Shown here piece after piece: positions 43,669-52,566 of a DNA stretch of 64,000 nucleotides. The position numbers and the translations under genes were made by a program. Under the pieces are notes generated by a model. It was not told the DNA's origin. It did no database searches and saw only the letters and a list, made by a program, of their open reading frames with translations. The stretch is from Sphingobium sp. (GTDB lineage Bacteria > Pseudomonadota > Alphaproteobacteria > Sphingomonadales > Sphingomonadaceae). Every line of letters begins with the position of its first letter. Within the stretch, counting starts at the first letter, position 1. The stretch spans positions 1 through 64,000 of the forward strand of contig JAGNYO010000003.1 in NCBI GenBank assembly GCA_017984895.1. Direction: 5' to 3'.

Positions 43669-44349
43669 ATGATTCGCGCGCTGCTGCTTTATCTCGCAAT
43701 CTTTCTATTCCCCGCTGCCGTGCAGGCCGCGCCCGCGAAGGACTGGTCCCGCACCGTCACGCTGACGAAGGAGGGCGCGCACCTCATCGGCAACCCGGCG
43801 GCAAAGACCCGCCTTGTCGAATATGTGAGCTATACCTGCCCGCATTGCGCGCATTTTGTGGCGGAGGGCACCGCGCCACTGAAAGCCGGATGGGTGGCGA
43901 AAGGGCTGGTCGCGGTGGAGGTGCGCCATCTGGTGCGGGATCGCTATGATCTGGTCGCCGCGCTGCTCGCGCGCTGTGGCGGGGCGGCGCAATTCCCCGG
44001 CCACCACGAGGCGCTGTTCGCCGCGCAGCAGAGCTGGATGGAGAAAGCGATGGCGCTGGAGGGCAACCCGCCGGATTATCCCGCCACCATGAGCCAGAGT
44101 GCGCGCATGGCGGACACCGCCAGCCGGATCGGCCTCGTCGCATTGATGGCAAAGCGCGGCATTATCCCCCAGCGCAGCCGCGCCTGCCTCGCCGACATCA
44201 AGGCGCAGGAAAGCGTGCTGGCAATGACGCGGCGCGCCACACAGGAGGATCATGTCACCGGCACGCCCTCCTTCATCCTTGATGGCGCGCTGACGGACGC
44301 GCATGACTGGGCAAGCCTGCGGCCCTTGTTGCCCACGGCCGCAAAGTGA
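43669..44349 (+). CDS. DsbA-family thioredoxin-fold protein, exported
   Basis: Periplasmic thiol oxidoreductase (226 aa). Signal peptide 1-20 (LLYLAIFLFPAAVQA). Active site CPHC (C57, C60) in EYVSYTCPHCAHF; cis-proline loop VTGTPSF near 194. A central helical insert (DYPATMSQSARMADTASRIG) is typical of DsbA. A GTG six bases upstream is also in frame. It is the first of two consecutive DsbA-like genes ahead of smc, 15 bases before the next. Confidence 0.88.
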   Translation: MIRALLLYLAIFLFPAAVQAAPAKDWSRTVTLTKEGAHLIGNPAAKTRLVEYVSYTCPHCAHFVAEGTAPLKAGWVAKGLVAVEVRHLVRDRYDLVAALLARCGGAAQFPGHHEALFAAQQSWMEKAMALEGNPPDYPATMSQSARMADTASRIGLVALMAKRGIIPQRSRACLADIKAQESVLAMTRRATQEDHVTGTPSFILDGALTDAHDWASLRPLLPTAAK

Positions 44350-44364
44350 ATTACGCATAGGAGC

Positions 44365-45114
44365 ATGACCGTGACCAAGCCTTTCGCCGTGTTGACCCTC
44401 CTTGTTCTGGCGGCTGGCCTTTCCGCCTGTGGCGACAAGCAGGAGGCCTCTGCGCCCGCCGCCAATATCGCCGCGGGCAAGGATATCCCCCCGCCCGCAG
44501 GCAAGCAGTGGAGCGATGTGGTCGCCATCACCCCGGAAATGGGCGTGGCGATGGGCAATGCGCAGGCGCCGGCCAAGCTCATCGAATATGGCTCCTACAC
44601 CTGCTCGCATTGCGCCGATTTCACTGCCGAGGCGGCGGAGCCACTGCGCAAGATGGTCAATAGCGGGCGGCTGAGCTATGAATATCGGTCGTTCCTGCGC
44701 GATCCTTATGACCTGATGATGGCGCTGCTCGCGCGGTGCGGCGGGGCGGATCCTTTCTTCCCGCTGACCGAGCAACTGTTCGCCAACCAGAAGGATTTCT
44801 TTGCCAAGGCGCAGGCGATCGACCCCAAATTCACCGAAAGCGCGGTGAAGCAGCCGCCCGAGCAGCGCTTCGTCACCCTCGCCGGGCCGACCGGGCTGCT
44901 CGATTTTGTCAAACAGCGCGGCATTTCCGAGGACAAGGCGAAGCAGTGCCTCGCCGATGCCAAGACCGCCGATGCGCTGGTCAACAAGGCGCAGGAAGGC
45001 GGCAAGCAATATACCATCACCGGCACCCCGACCTTCATCCTGAACGGCGCGGTGGTCGAGGGCGCGGCAAGCTGGGAGCTGCTGCGTCCCAAACTCTCGG
45101 AGGCAGGCCTCTGA
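44365..45114 (+). CDS. DsbA-family thioredoxin-fold lipoprotein
   Basis: Second DsbA-like paralogue (249 aa), here a lipoprotein: lipobox LSAC gives C22. Active site CSHC (C80, C83) in EYGSYTCSHCADF, cis-proline loop ITGTPTF near 223. Its sequence parallels the upstream gene through DRYDL/DPYDLMMALLARCGGA and the C-terminal loop, so the pair arose by duplication. The ATG at 44365 is very close to TAGGAG; a GTG at 44371 would have better spacing. Confidence 0.88.
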   Translation: MTVTKPFAVLTLLVLAAGLSACGDKQEASAPAANIAAGKDIPPPAGKQWSDVVAITPEMGVAMGNAQAPAKLIEYGSYTCSHCADFTAEAAEPLRKMVNSGRLSYEYRSFLRDPYDLMMALLARCGGADPFFPLTEQLFANQKDFFAKAQAIDPKFTESAVKQPPEQRFVTLAGPTGLLDFVKQRGISEDKAKQCLADAKTADALVNKAQEGGKQYTITGTPTFILNGAVVEGAASWELLRPKLSEAGL

Positions 45115-45168
45115 ACCGGGCGGGGGGCTTTTTTCTACTGACCATCGCGGCGCGGGGCTGACGCGCCG

Positions 45169-48100
45169 ATGGAAATCCGCCGCCTCAAGCTCTCCGGCTT
45201 CAAGAGCTTCGTCGAACCGACCGAATTGCGGGTGGAGCCGGGCCTGACCGGCATCGTCGGCCCCAATGGCTGTGGCAAATCCAACCTGCTGGAAGCGATC
45301 CGCTGGGTCATGGGCGAGGCATCCGCCCGCTCGATGCGCGGCGGCGGCATGGAGGACGTGATCTTTGCGGGCACCGCCACGCGTCCTCAAAGGGATTTTG
45401 CCGAAGTGATGCTGATGGCGGCAGTCGCGCCGGGCGAAACGATCCCCGCGATCGAGGTCGGTGCCGATGGCGAGCTGGAGGTCGTCCGCCGCATCGAGCG
45501 TGGCGCGGGCAGTGCCTATCGGGCCAATGGCAGAGATGTGCGCGCAAAAGACGTGGCGTTGCTGTTCGCCGATGCCGCCACGGGGGCGCACAGCCCGGCG
45601 CTGGTGTCTCAAGGCAAGATCGCCGCCGTGATCGCGGCCCGCCCGCAGGAGCGCCGCGCGATGCTGGAGGAGGCGGCGGGCATCGCGGGGCTGCATGTGC
45701 GCCGCAAGGATGCCGAGCAGAAGCTGCGCGCCGCCGAGAGCAACCTTACCCGCCTTGATGAAATCCTCGCCGATATGGATCTGCGCGCGGCCGCGCTCCG
45801 GCGGCAGGCCAAGGCGGCGGAGCGCTACACCCGTTTGTCCGAGCAGATCCGGGTCGCGGAGGCGCGCGCGCTCTATGCGCGGTGGCGTGAGGCGGACGCC
45901 GCCGCCGCCGCCGCCCAAACCGAAGCGAAAACGCGCGACGAGGCGGTGCGAAGCGCGCAGGAACGCCAGGCCGCCGCCGCCGCCCACGCCCATGCCGCAA
46001 CCGACACTCTCGCCAAAGCGCGCGGCGCCGCGCAGGCAACGCGCGATGCGGCGAACGATGCGGGGCACCGGCTTGCCGCCCTCAAGGCGCGGCAGGAGGA
46101 GGCCGAGCGCCGCCTGGCGGACCTCGACGCGCAAGCGCGCCGGCTGGCCGAGGACCGCGCGCGCGAGGATGCGCTGGCGCATGACGCGGCGGACGCGATT
46201 ACGCGATTGAGCGAAGAGGTGGCGGCGCTCAAAAAGCGCATCGCGGCGGCGGAAAGTGCAATGCCCGGCTATGCCGCCCGCATATCAGCCGCGCAGGAAC
46301 AAGCACGCGACGCCGAGCTGGAACTGGCCAAGGCGATGGCGCATCAGGCGGGCGAGCAGGCAGAACTGAAGGTGGCGCAGGCCGCGCTCTCCGCTGCGCA
46401 AGGGCGGCTGGAACGGGCGGAGCGCGATGCGCGGCGGCTGGTGGCCGAGCTGGCGACGATCCCCGACACCGAACCCCTGGCGGCGCTGCGGGACGCGGCC
46501 GAGGCGGAGGCGGACACAGCGCAGACACGCAAGACGGAGCTGGAGTGCGCGCTCGGGCAGGCGGTGACGGAGCGTGACGCCGCCGCACAGGCGCGCTCGG
46601 AGGCGGAGTCGGCGCTATCTGCCGCCAGGGCTGTGCTTGCCGCGCTGGAGGGGGAGCATCAGGCGCTGGTCCGCGCGCTCGGGTCAGGCACTGCGGCCAA
46701 GGACCGGCTGCTTGATCATGTCAAGGCCGCGCCGGGCTATGAACATGCGCTTGCCGCCGCACTGGGCGATGAGCTGGAGGCGGGGCTGGACGACAGCGCG
46801 GCGCGCCACTGGGGCGGGGCGGAAACCCGCGTTGACGACCCGGCGCTGCCCGCAGGAGCGCACGCCCTCCTGGCCCATATATCCGCGCCCGCCGCACTCG
46901 CCCGCCGCCTTGCCCAGATCGTGGTGGTGGAGGCTGATAAGGGCCAGATGCTCGCTGTAGGCCAGCGGCTGGTGACGAAGGACGGGGCGCTGCGCCGCTG
47001 GGACGGTTTTGCCGCGCGTGGCGGGGATGAGGCCGCAGGCGCCGCCACGGCCCAGCGCCTCGTGCGTGTCAACCGGCTGGAGGCGCTTGGCGCGCAGATG
47101 CCCGTGGCGCGCACCACCCTGAGCCAGGCGGAAGCGGTGCTGGCCGAGGCGGTAGGCGCGGCATCCGCTGCTGACGCCAGCATCACGCGCCTGCGGGCCG
47201 ATCTGACCCAGACGGAGCGCAGCCTTGCCGCGGCCAGCCGCATCCGCGACGACGCCTCCGCACAGATCGATCGGCTGGCCGCCCGGCGCGAGGATGTCGC
47301 CACCCGCGCGCGCGCGGCGGAGGCGGAACTCGCCGCCACCCTCGCCGAGCATCAGGCGGCGCAAGCCTCGTGCGCCGATATGCCGGACGGGGCGGAGACG
47401 CGGGCGCTGGTCGCCTCCCTCTCGCGCGCCAGCGAGGCGGCGCATGCGCAGGCGAGCCAGCTTCAGGCGGATCACGCGCTCGCCGAACGGGCGCTCGGCA
47501 CAGACCGCGCCCGCATCGCCGATGCGGAAGGCGAAATCAGGCGATGGAAAAGCCGCTCCGGCGAGGCGGGCAAACGGCTGGCGGATATGACCGCACGAGA
47601 GCGGGAAATCGGCGAGGAGCACACAGAGCTGAAGGAGAGGCCCGCCATGCTGGCCGGGCAGGCCGTATCGCTGGCGGAAGAAAGCGCGGGGCTTGTGGCG
47701 CGGGCAAGCGCGGCACAGGCGGCAGAAAGCGCTGCCGAGGCCGCGCTACGCAGCATCGAGGATGTGCTGGCGCAGGCGGGCGAGGCATTGGCGAATGCGC
47801 GGGAGGCGCGCGCAGGCGCCGCCGCGCGGGCTGAGGCGGCGCTCGCTCAGCGCGTCGAGACTAACCGGCTGTGCGGAGATCGCTTTGCATGCCCGCCTCC
47901 CGTGCTGCCCGAGCGGATGGGCTTCGAGAGCGCGGGCATCGGCACGGCGCAGGCCGAGCAGGCCGGGCTGGAGCGGCTCACCCAGGAGCGGGAACGCATT
48001 GGCCCGGTCAACCTGATCGCCGCGCAGGAGCTGGCCGAGCTGGAAGCGCAGCAGGAAACGAGCCGCACCGAAAGCGCCGAAATCGCGCAGGCGATAAATC

Positions 48101-48624
48101 AGTTGCGCGGCTCTATCGGAAGCCTCAACCGCGAGGGGCGCGCCCGCCTTCTGGCCGCATTCGAGGCGGTGGACCAGCATTTCCGCCGGCTTTTCACCGC
48201 GCTGTTCAACGGGGGGCAGGCCCGCTTGGAACTGATCGAGAGCGACGATCCACTGGAAGCCGGGCTGGAAATCCTCGCTCAGCCGCCCGGCAAGAAGCTC
48301 TCCACGCTCACATTGCTATCTGGCGGAGAACAAGCATTAACCGCTGTAGCACTTATTTTCGGACTTTTTTTAACCAATCCAGCACCAATTTGTGTACTCG
48401 ACGAGGTTGATGCGCCGTTGGACGACGCCAATGTCGAACGGTTCTGCGACCTGCTGGACCAGATGGTACGGGATACCAATACCCGCTACCTCATCGTCAC
48501 CCACAATGCCGTGACCATGGCGCGCATGCACCGCTTGTTCGGCGTGACCATGATCGAGAAGGGCATCTCGCGGCTAGTCTCGGTCGATCTCGGCGGCGCG
48601 GAGGAACTGCTGGCGGCGGAGTAA
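45169..48624 (+). CDS. smc: Chromosome segregation ATPase SMC
   Basis: Condensin subunit (1151 aa). Walker A GPNGCGKSN at residues 31-39; two long coiled-coil arms (about 165-490 and 660-1000) very rich in Ala, Glu and Arg; a hinge near 510-650 with AAPGYEHALAAALGDELEAGLDD; the C-terminal ABC signature LSGGEQALTAVALIFG and Walker B PICVLDEVDAPLDDANV. Codons in the signature region (48310-48399) are strikingly AT-rich compared with both flanks, though the protein sequence is normal. Follows the DsbA-like pair by 54 bases. Confidence 0.97.
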   Translation: MEIRRLKLSGFKSFVEPTELRVEPGLTGIVGPNGCGKSNLLEAIRWVMGEASARSMRGGGMEDVIFAGTATRPQRDFAEVMLMAAVAPGETIPAIEVGADGELEVVRRIERGAGSAYRANGRDVRAKDVALLFADAATGAHSPALVSQGKIAAVIAARPQERRAMLEEAAGIAGLHVRRKDAEQKLRAAESNLTRLDEILADMDLRAAALRRQAKAAERYTRLSEQIRVAEARALYARWREADAAAAAAQTEAKTRDEAVRSAQERQAAAAAHAHAATDTLAKARGAAQATRDAANDAGHRLAALKARQEEAERRLADLDAQARRLAEDRAREDALAHDAADAITRLSEEVAALKKRIAAAESAMPGYAARISAAQEQARDAELELAKAMAHQAGEQAELKVAQAALSAAQGRLERAERDARRLVAELATIPDTEPLAALRDAAEAEADTAQTRKTELECALGQAVTERDAAAQARSEAESALSAARAVLAALEGEHQALVRALGSGTAAKDRLLDHVKAAPGYEHALAAALGDELEAGLDDSAARHWGGAETRVDDPALPAGAHALLAHISAPAALARRLAQIVVVEADKGQMLAVGQRLVTKDGALRRWDGFAARGGDEAAGAATAQRLVRVNRLEALGAQMPVARTTLSQAEAVLAEAVGAASAADASITRLRADLTQTERSLAAASRIRDDASAQIDRLAARREDVATRARAAEAELAATLAEHQAAQASCADMPDGAETRALVASLSRASEAAHAQASQLQADHALAERALGTDRARIADAEGEIRRWKSRSGEAGKRLADMTAREREIGEEHTELKERPAMLAGQAVSLAEESAGLVARASAAQAAESAAEAALRSIEDVLAQAGEALANAREARAGAAARAEAALAQRVETNRLCGDRFACPPPVLPERMGFESAGIGTAQAEQAGLERLTQERERIGPVNLIAAQELAELEAQQETSRTESAEIAQAINQLRGSIGSLNREGRARLLAAFEAVDQHFRRLFTALFNGGQARLELIESDDPLEAGLEILAQPPGKKLSTLTLLSGGEQALTAVALIFGLFLTNPAPICVLDEVDAPLDDANVERFCDLLDQMVRDTNTRYLIVTHNAVTMARMHRLFGVTMIEKGISRLVSVDLGGAEELLAAE

Positions 48625-48675
48625 TTTTTGTAGTTGCGAAAATTATTGACGGCCGGGGGTTTTTGTAGGTATAAA
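48622..48675 (+). promoter_or_regulatory. Probable brnTA promoter with overlapping operator
   Basis: TTGACG (48646-48651) and TATAAA (48670-48675), 18 bases apart, form a good promoter. Directly upstream an inverted repeat TAATTTT (48622-48628)/AAAATTA (48639-48645) could be the BrnA operator, since BrnA-type antitoxins repress their own operon. The repeat starts at the smc stop codon. Confidence 0.55.
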
Positions 48676-48732
48676 CGTTGCGCTGAAACCGCTCGCCCGC
48701 TTGAGAAACTTTGAAACGGCACAGGGTGCGGC

Positions 48733-49005
48733 ATGCGGATAACATACGATGAGGCTAAGCGTCTAAGGACTCTAGAAAGCCGCGGCCTTGATTTTGCCGA
48801 TGCAGGCCAGATTTTTGATGATGCCCATTTCACACAGGAGGACGATCGATACCACTATCCAGAACTGCGCTATCAGACTTATGGCCGGATCAATGGTCGG
48901 CTGGTCATGATCGCATGGACTCCTTCTCCGCGTGGTATTCGGGTCATATCGATGAGAAAATGCAATGAACGAGAGCAGAAAGCCTTTGCCATCCGATTGG
49001 GATGA
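48733..49005 (+). CDS. brnT: BrnT-family toxin
   Basis: Type II toxin with an RNase fold related to RelE (90 aa). Family signatures: YDEAKRLRTLESRGLDFADAGQIFDD near residues 5-30, EDDRYHYPELRYQTYGRINGRLVMIAWTPSPRGIRVISMRKCNEREQ after it. The conserved Arg/His-type catalytic residues lie in this second half. Its end overlaps the antitoxin gene by 41 bases, the usual toxin-first BrnTA order. Composition is less GC-rich than the neighbours, as often for transferred toxin-antitoxin modules. Confidence 0.9.
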   Translation: MRITYDEAKRLRTLESRGLDFADAGQIFDDAHFTQEDDRYHYPELRYQTYGRINGRLVMIAWTPSPRGIRVISMRKCNEREQKAFAIRLG

Positions 49006-49243
49006 GAACGATCTGCCAGAATGGACGGAGGATCAGTGGGATCGCGCCGCGATCTGGCATGGCGACAAGCTCATTCGCCCCGCGAGCGGCACGCTCACCA
49101 AGCCGGGGCGACCGCGCCTCGAACATCCCAAGCAGCAGGTGACATTGCGGCTCGACGCGGACGTGCTTGAGAAACTCCGCGCTACCGGCAAGGGCTGGCA
49201 GAGCCGCATCAATGCGGAGCTGCGGAAAATTCTCGGTCTTTAG
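48965..49243 (+). CDS. brnA: BrnA-family antitoxin
   Basis: Antitoxin partner of BrnT (92 aa). The N-terminal toxin-binding part has LPSDWDENDLPEWTEDQWDRA near residues 8-28; the C-terminal ribbon-helix-helix DNA-binding domain is VTLRLDADVLEKLRATGKGWQSRINAELR (about 60-88). GRPRLEHPKQQ precedes the strand. Expected to neutralise BrnT and repress the shared promoter. Confidence 0.9.
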   Translation: MNESRKPLPSDWDENDLPEWTEDQWDRAAIWHGDKLIRPASGTLTKPGRPRLEHPKQQVTLRLDADVLEKLRATGKGWQSRINAELRKILGL

Positions 49244-49281
49244 AAAGCATCGCGCCAAAAAAGCGGCGCAACACCAAAATC

Positions 49282-49324
49282 TTAGAGCGCGCCGCCTGAT
49301 TGAGATTGATGCAGCGCGCTTTAA
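49282..49324. terminator. Hairpin between brnA and ubiA ends
   Basis: TTAGAGCGCGC (49282-49292) and GCGCGCTTTAA (49314-49324) pair over 11 bp with one G-U mismatch. The stem includes the ubiA stop codon on the minus strand and lies after brnA on the plus strand, so it may end both converging transcripts. Confidence 0.5.
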
Positions 49325-50250
49325 CTCGCCCCCACCACCACGCAGGCGGCGAACATCAGCAGCCCGGCAAAGCGATTGGCGCGGAACAGGGCAAGCGCAT
49401 TGGCACCCTCCGGTTGCAGGCGCGCTACCTGCCAGGCCAGATGCGCCGCCACGGGCAACAGCGCGGCGAGCGCCAGCGCATCGGGCCGCGCGCACCAGAT
49501 CGCGCCTCCCCACAGCACCAGCGCCGCCGCATAAAAGCCGCCCACGCCCGCGCGCACATGCTGCCCCATGGCGAGCGCGCTGGAGCGGATGCCAACCAGC
49601 GCGTCATCCTCCCGGTCTTGCAGCGCATAGATGCTGTCATAGCCCACCACCCAGCAGATGCTGCCCGCATAGAGCAGCGCGCCCGCCAGATTGATACCGC
49701 CGGTGATTTCCACCCAGCCGACCAGCGCCGCCCAGCTAAAAACCAGCCCCAGCCATGCTTGCGGCCACCATGTGATCCGCTTCATAAAGGGATAGCCGGC
49801 CACCAGAATCAGGCTGGCCAGCGCCACGAGCTGCGCCTCCCACCGCAAGTGCAGCAGCACGACAAGGCCGACGCAACACAAAGCGCCCATCCACAGCGCC
49901 GCAAATGCCACGCTGACCCGCCCGCTCGCCACCGGGCGGGAGGCGGTGCGCGCCACCTGGCGGTCGAGATCCCGGTCGATGATGTCGTTCCAGACGCAGC
50001 CCGCGCCGCGCATCGCGATGCTGCCCAGCAGGATCCATAGCATCATCCGCCACTGCGCCAGCCCATAGCCGGAGAGCGCGAGCGCCCAGGCGCCGGGCCA
50101 GAACAACAGCCACCAGCCAATCGGCCGGTCCAGCCGTGCTATGGAGGCGAGATCGCGCGCACGCGCGGGCAGCAGCGCCATCAGCCCGCGCACCTCGCTG
50201 TCTGGCACGATGGCGGCTTGCATATTGGCCTTTTCTGCGTCTTGGGACAT
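49321..50250 (-). CDS. ubiA: 4-hydroxybenzoate polyprenyltransferase UbiA
   Basis: Integral membrane prenyltransferase of ubiquinone synthesis (309 aa, about nine helices). Mg-diphosphate motifs are NDIIDRDLDRQVARTASRP (near residue 80-98) and YDSIYALQDREDD (near 205-217). RLDRPIGWWLLFWP at the start of the membrane domain is typical. The ATG at 50250 has AAGGAA 8 bases upstream and is preferred over the frame opening at 50346. Divergent from rsmE with only 28 bp between start codons. Confidence 0.94.
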   Translation of the reverse strand: MSQDAEKANMQAAIVPDSEVRGLMALLPARARDLASIARLDRPIGWWLLFWPGAWALALSGYGLAQWRMMLWILLGSIAMRGAGCVWNDIIDRDLDRQVARTASRPVASGRVSVAFAALWMGALCCVGLVVLLHLRWEAQLVALASLILVAGYPFMKRITWWPQAWLGLVFSWAALVGWVEITGGINLAGALLYAGSICWVVGYDSIYALQDREDDALVGIRSSALAMGQHVRAGVGGFYAAALVLWGGAIWCARPDALALAALLPVAAHLAWQVARLQPEGANALALFRANRFAGLLMFAACVVVGAS

Positions 50251-50278
50251 GATGCAGTTCCTTAGGAGAAAGTTCCGT

Positions 50279-51040
50279 ATGCCCGCAACCCCCGCCTGGC
50301 CGCCGCGCAGCGCCCCGCGCCTCCATGTAGAGGCGGATCTGGGCACTGGCGCCTGCGTGCCGGTGGAAGGTAATGCCGCGCATTATATCCTTTCCGTGAT
50401 GCGGGCGAAGGAGGGGGACGCCGTATTGCTGTTTAACGGGCGGGATGGCGAATGGGCCGCGCGCGCATCGCAGATCCGCAAGCGCGATCTGGTGCTGGAG
50501 TGTGTAGAGCAGACCAAGGCGTTAGAAACTGTCCCCGATTTCTGGTTGTGCGTCGCACCGATCAAGAAGGGCAGGATCGACCTTGTGGTGGAAAAGGCGA
50601 CCGAGCTGGGCGTGGCGCGGATCGTTCCCGTACTCACCGCCCGCTGTGTGGTGGACAGGCTGAACGGGGAGCGACTCACCGCGCAGATGATCGAGGCGGC
50701 GGAACAATGTGGCCGCACCACCTTGCCCGAGCTGGCCGAAATGACGAAGCTCGACGCGTTGCTGCGTGACTGGCCACAGGGACGGGCGCTGTTCTTTGCC
50801 GATGAATTGGCCAGCGAAACGGGCAGCGCGGCCATGCGCGATGCCTTTGCTGGCCATCCCGGCCCGGCGGCGGCGTTGATCGGCCCGGAAGGCGGCTTTA
50901 CCAGGCAGGAGCGCGAGACCCTGCGTGCCCACAGTGCCACGGTGCCGATTGCGCTCGGCCCGCGTATCCTGCGTGCAGAAACGGCCGCCATCGCCGCCAC
51001 CGCCTGCTGGATGAGCCTCAATGGCGACTGGACGGATTGA
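50279..51040 (+). CDS. rsmE: 16S rRNA (uracil-1498-N3)-methyltransferase RsmE
   Basis: SPOUT-fold methyltransferase (253 aa) that modifies U1498 in the small-subunit rRNA. An N-terminal PUA-like domain (HYILSVMRAKEGDAVLLFNGRDGEW) is followed by the knot region IKKGRIDLVVEKATELGVARIVPV and IGPEGGFTRQERETL, with LGPRILRAETAAIAA at the C-terminus. AGGAG is 9 bases before the ATG at 50279. Shares a 28-bp divergent gap with ubiA. Confidence 0.94.
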   Translation: MPATPAWPPRSAPRLHVEADLGTGACVPVEGNAAHYILSVMRAKEGDAVLLFNGRDGEWAARASQIRKRDLVLECVEQTKALETVPDFWLCVAPIKKGRIDLVVEKATELGVARIVPVLTARCVVDRLNGERLTAQMIEAAEQCGRTTLPELAEMTKLDALLRDWPQGRALFFADELASETGSAAMRDAFAGHPGPAAALIGPEGGFTRQERETLRAHSATVPIALGPRILRAETAAIAATACWMSLNGDWTD

Positions 51041-51139
51041 TGATTATTGCATCACGAAAATACTCTTTGTGCGGCGAGCCAATTGATTGCGTGCCCGCCC
51101 CTTCCTATGTGCAGCGCACAACAGGGGTAGGCTGACCGA

Positions 51140-52516
51140 ATGAGCACCAGAACGGAAACAGGGGCGGACGATCCCGTCATCGAAACGCGGGATCAGCTGA
51201 TCTCCGTGTTTGCGCGCGGGGAAAAGCCGCCGGAGCGCTGGCGCATCGGCACCGAGCACGAGAAATTCGTCTATCGCACGTCAGACCACCGGGCGCCTTC
51301 CTATGACGAGCCGGGCGGCATCCGCGATCTGCTTGCTGGTCTGGCGGCGGATTATGACTGGCAGCCGGTTTATGAGGGCGCGCATGTCATCGCCCTTGCG
51401 GGAAGTGACGGCACGATCAGCCTCGAACCCGCCGGCCAACTCGAACTTTCCGGCGCCCCGCTTGAAAACCTGCATCAGACCTGCGCCGAAACAGGGCGGC
51501 ACCTGTGCCAGGCGAAGGCGGTGGGGGACAAGCTCGGCCTGGGCTTCCTGGGGCTGGGCATGTGGCCTGACAAGAGCCGGGCCGAACTGCCGGTCATGCC
51601 CAAAGGGCGCTATGCCATCATGCTGCGCCATATGCCCAGGGTGGGGTCGATGGGCCTCGACATGATGCTGCGGACTTGCACCATACAGGTTAATCTCGAT
51701 TATCAATCTGAAGCCGATATGGTTAAAAAGTTCCGCACCTCGCTGGCGCTGCAACCGCTCGCCACCGCGCTGTTCGCCAATTCGCCGTTCACCGAAGGCC
51801 AGCCCAACGGCATGCTTTCCTATCGTAGCCATATCTGGTCCGACACCGACCCGGCGCGCACCGGCATGCTGCCCTTCGTGTTCGAGGATGGTTTCGGCTA
51901 TGAGCGCTATGCCGACTATGCGCTCGATGTGCCGATGTATTTTGTCTACCGCGATGGCAAGTATATCGACGCCGCCGGCCAGAGCTTCCGCGATTTTCTG
52001 GAGGGTCGCCTGCCCGCCCTGCCCGGCGAGAAGCCGACCATCGCGGACTGGAACGACCATCTCTCCACCGCCTTCCCCGAAGTGCGCCTGAAAAGTTTCC
52101 TCGAAATGCGCGGTGCGGATGGTGGGCCATGGGGGCGCATCTGCGCACTGCCCGCTTTCTGGGTGGGGGTGCTCTATGACCAGGGTGCGCTCGATGCCGC
52201 GTGGGATCTGGTGAAAGACTGGAGCATGGATGCGCGGCAGGCGCTGCGCGATGCCGTGCCCCGCCTCGGCCTTGATGCGCCGGTGCCGGGCGGGCGGACA
52301 CTGAAAGACATCGCGCCGCAGGTGCTGGACATCGCGAGGGCGGGCCTGGCGGCACGCGCGCGGCTAGACGCCAGCGGCAACAACGAAACCGGCTATCTAG
52401 CCACCCTGCACGATATCGCGGCACGGGGGCAGACGCCCGCCGAGGCGCTGCTGGCGCGATATGAGGGCGCCTGGGCGGGGGATCTTGCCCGCGTCTATGC
52501 CGAGGAGAGTTTCTAG
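51140..52516 (+). CDS. gshA: Glutamate-cysteine ligase, class II (plant/alphaproteobacterial type)
   Basis: First enzyme of glutathione synthesis (458 aa). The ATP and Mg-binding region has WRIGTEHEKFVY near residues 34-45; ISLEPAGQLELSGAPL and LRTCTIQVNLDY are class II signatures, with RALRD-like ARQALRDAVPRLG in the C-terminal half. GGGGTAGG upstream of the ATG. Stands as its own unit, followed by a Fur-family gene. Confidence 0.95.
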   Translation: MSTRTETGADDPVIETRDQLISVFARGEKPPERWRIGTEHEKFVYRTSDHRAPSYDEPGGIRDLLAGLAADYDWQPVYEGAHVIALAGSDGTISLEPAGQLELSGAPLENLHQTCAETGRHLCQAKAVGDKLGLGFLGLGMWPDKSRAELPVMPKGRYAIMLRHMPRVGSMGLDMMLRTCTIQVNLDYQSEADMVKKFRTSLALQPLATALFANSPFTEGQPNGMLSYRSHIWSDTDPARTGMLPFVFEDGFGYERYADYALDVPMYFVYRDGKYIDAAGQSFRDFLEGRLPALPGEKPTIADWNDHLSTAFPEVRLKSFLEMRGADGGPWGRICALPAFWVGVLYDQGALDAAWDLVKDWSMDARQALRDAVPRLGLDAPVPGGRTLKDIAPQVLDIARAGLAARARLDASGNNETGYLATLHDIAARGQTPAEALLARYEGAWAGDLARVYAEESF

Positions 52517-52566
52517 GGCCAAGACCCGCTCTTGTTTCGGCAGGCAAGCCCGCCTAGATTGAGGGC

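Noticed and set aside
43705..46182. An 825-codon open frame on the minus strand
   Set aside because: It runs antisense across two DsbA-like genes and the start of smc. Its composition (His, Arg, Gly, Ala) is that of a reverse-complement shadow of GC-rich coding sequence, and all three plus-strand genes are certain.
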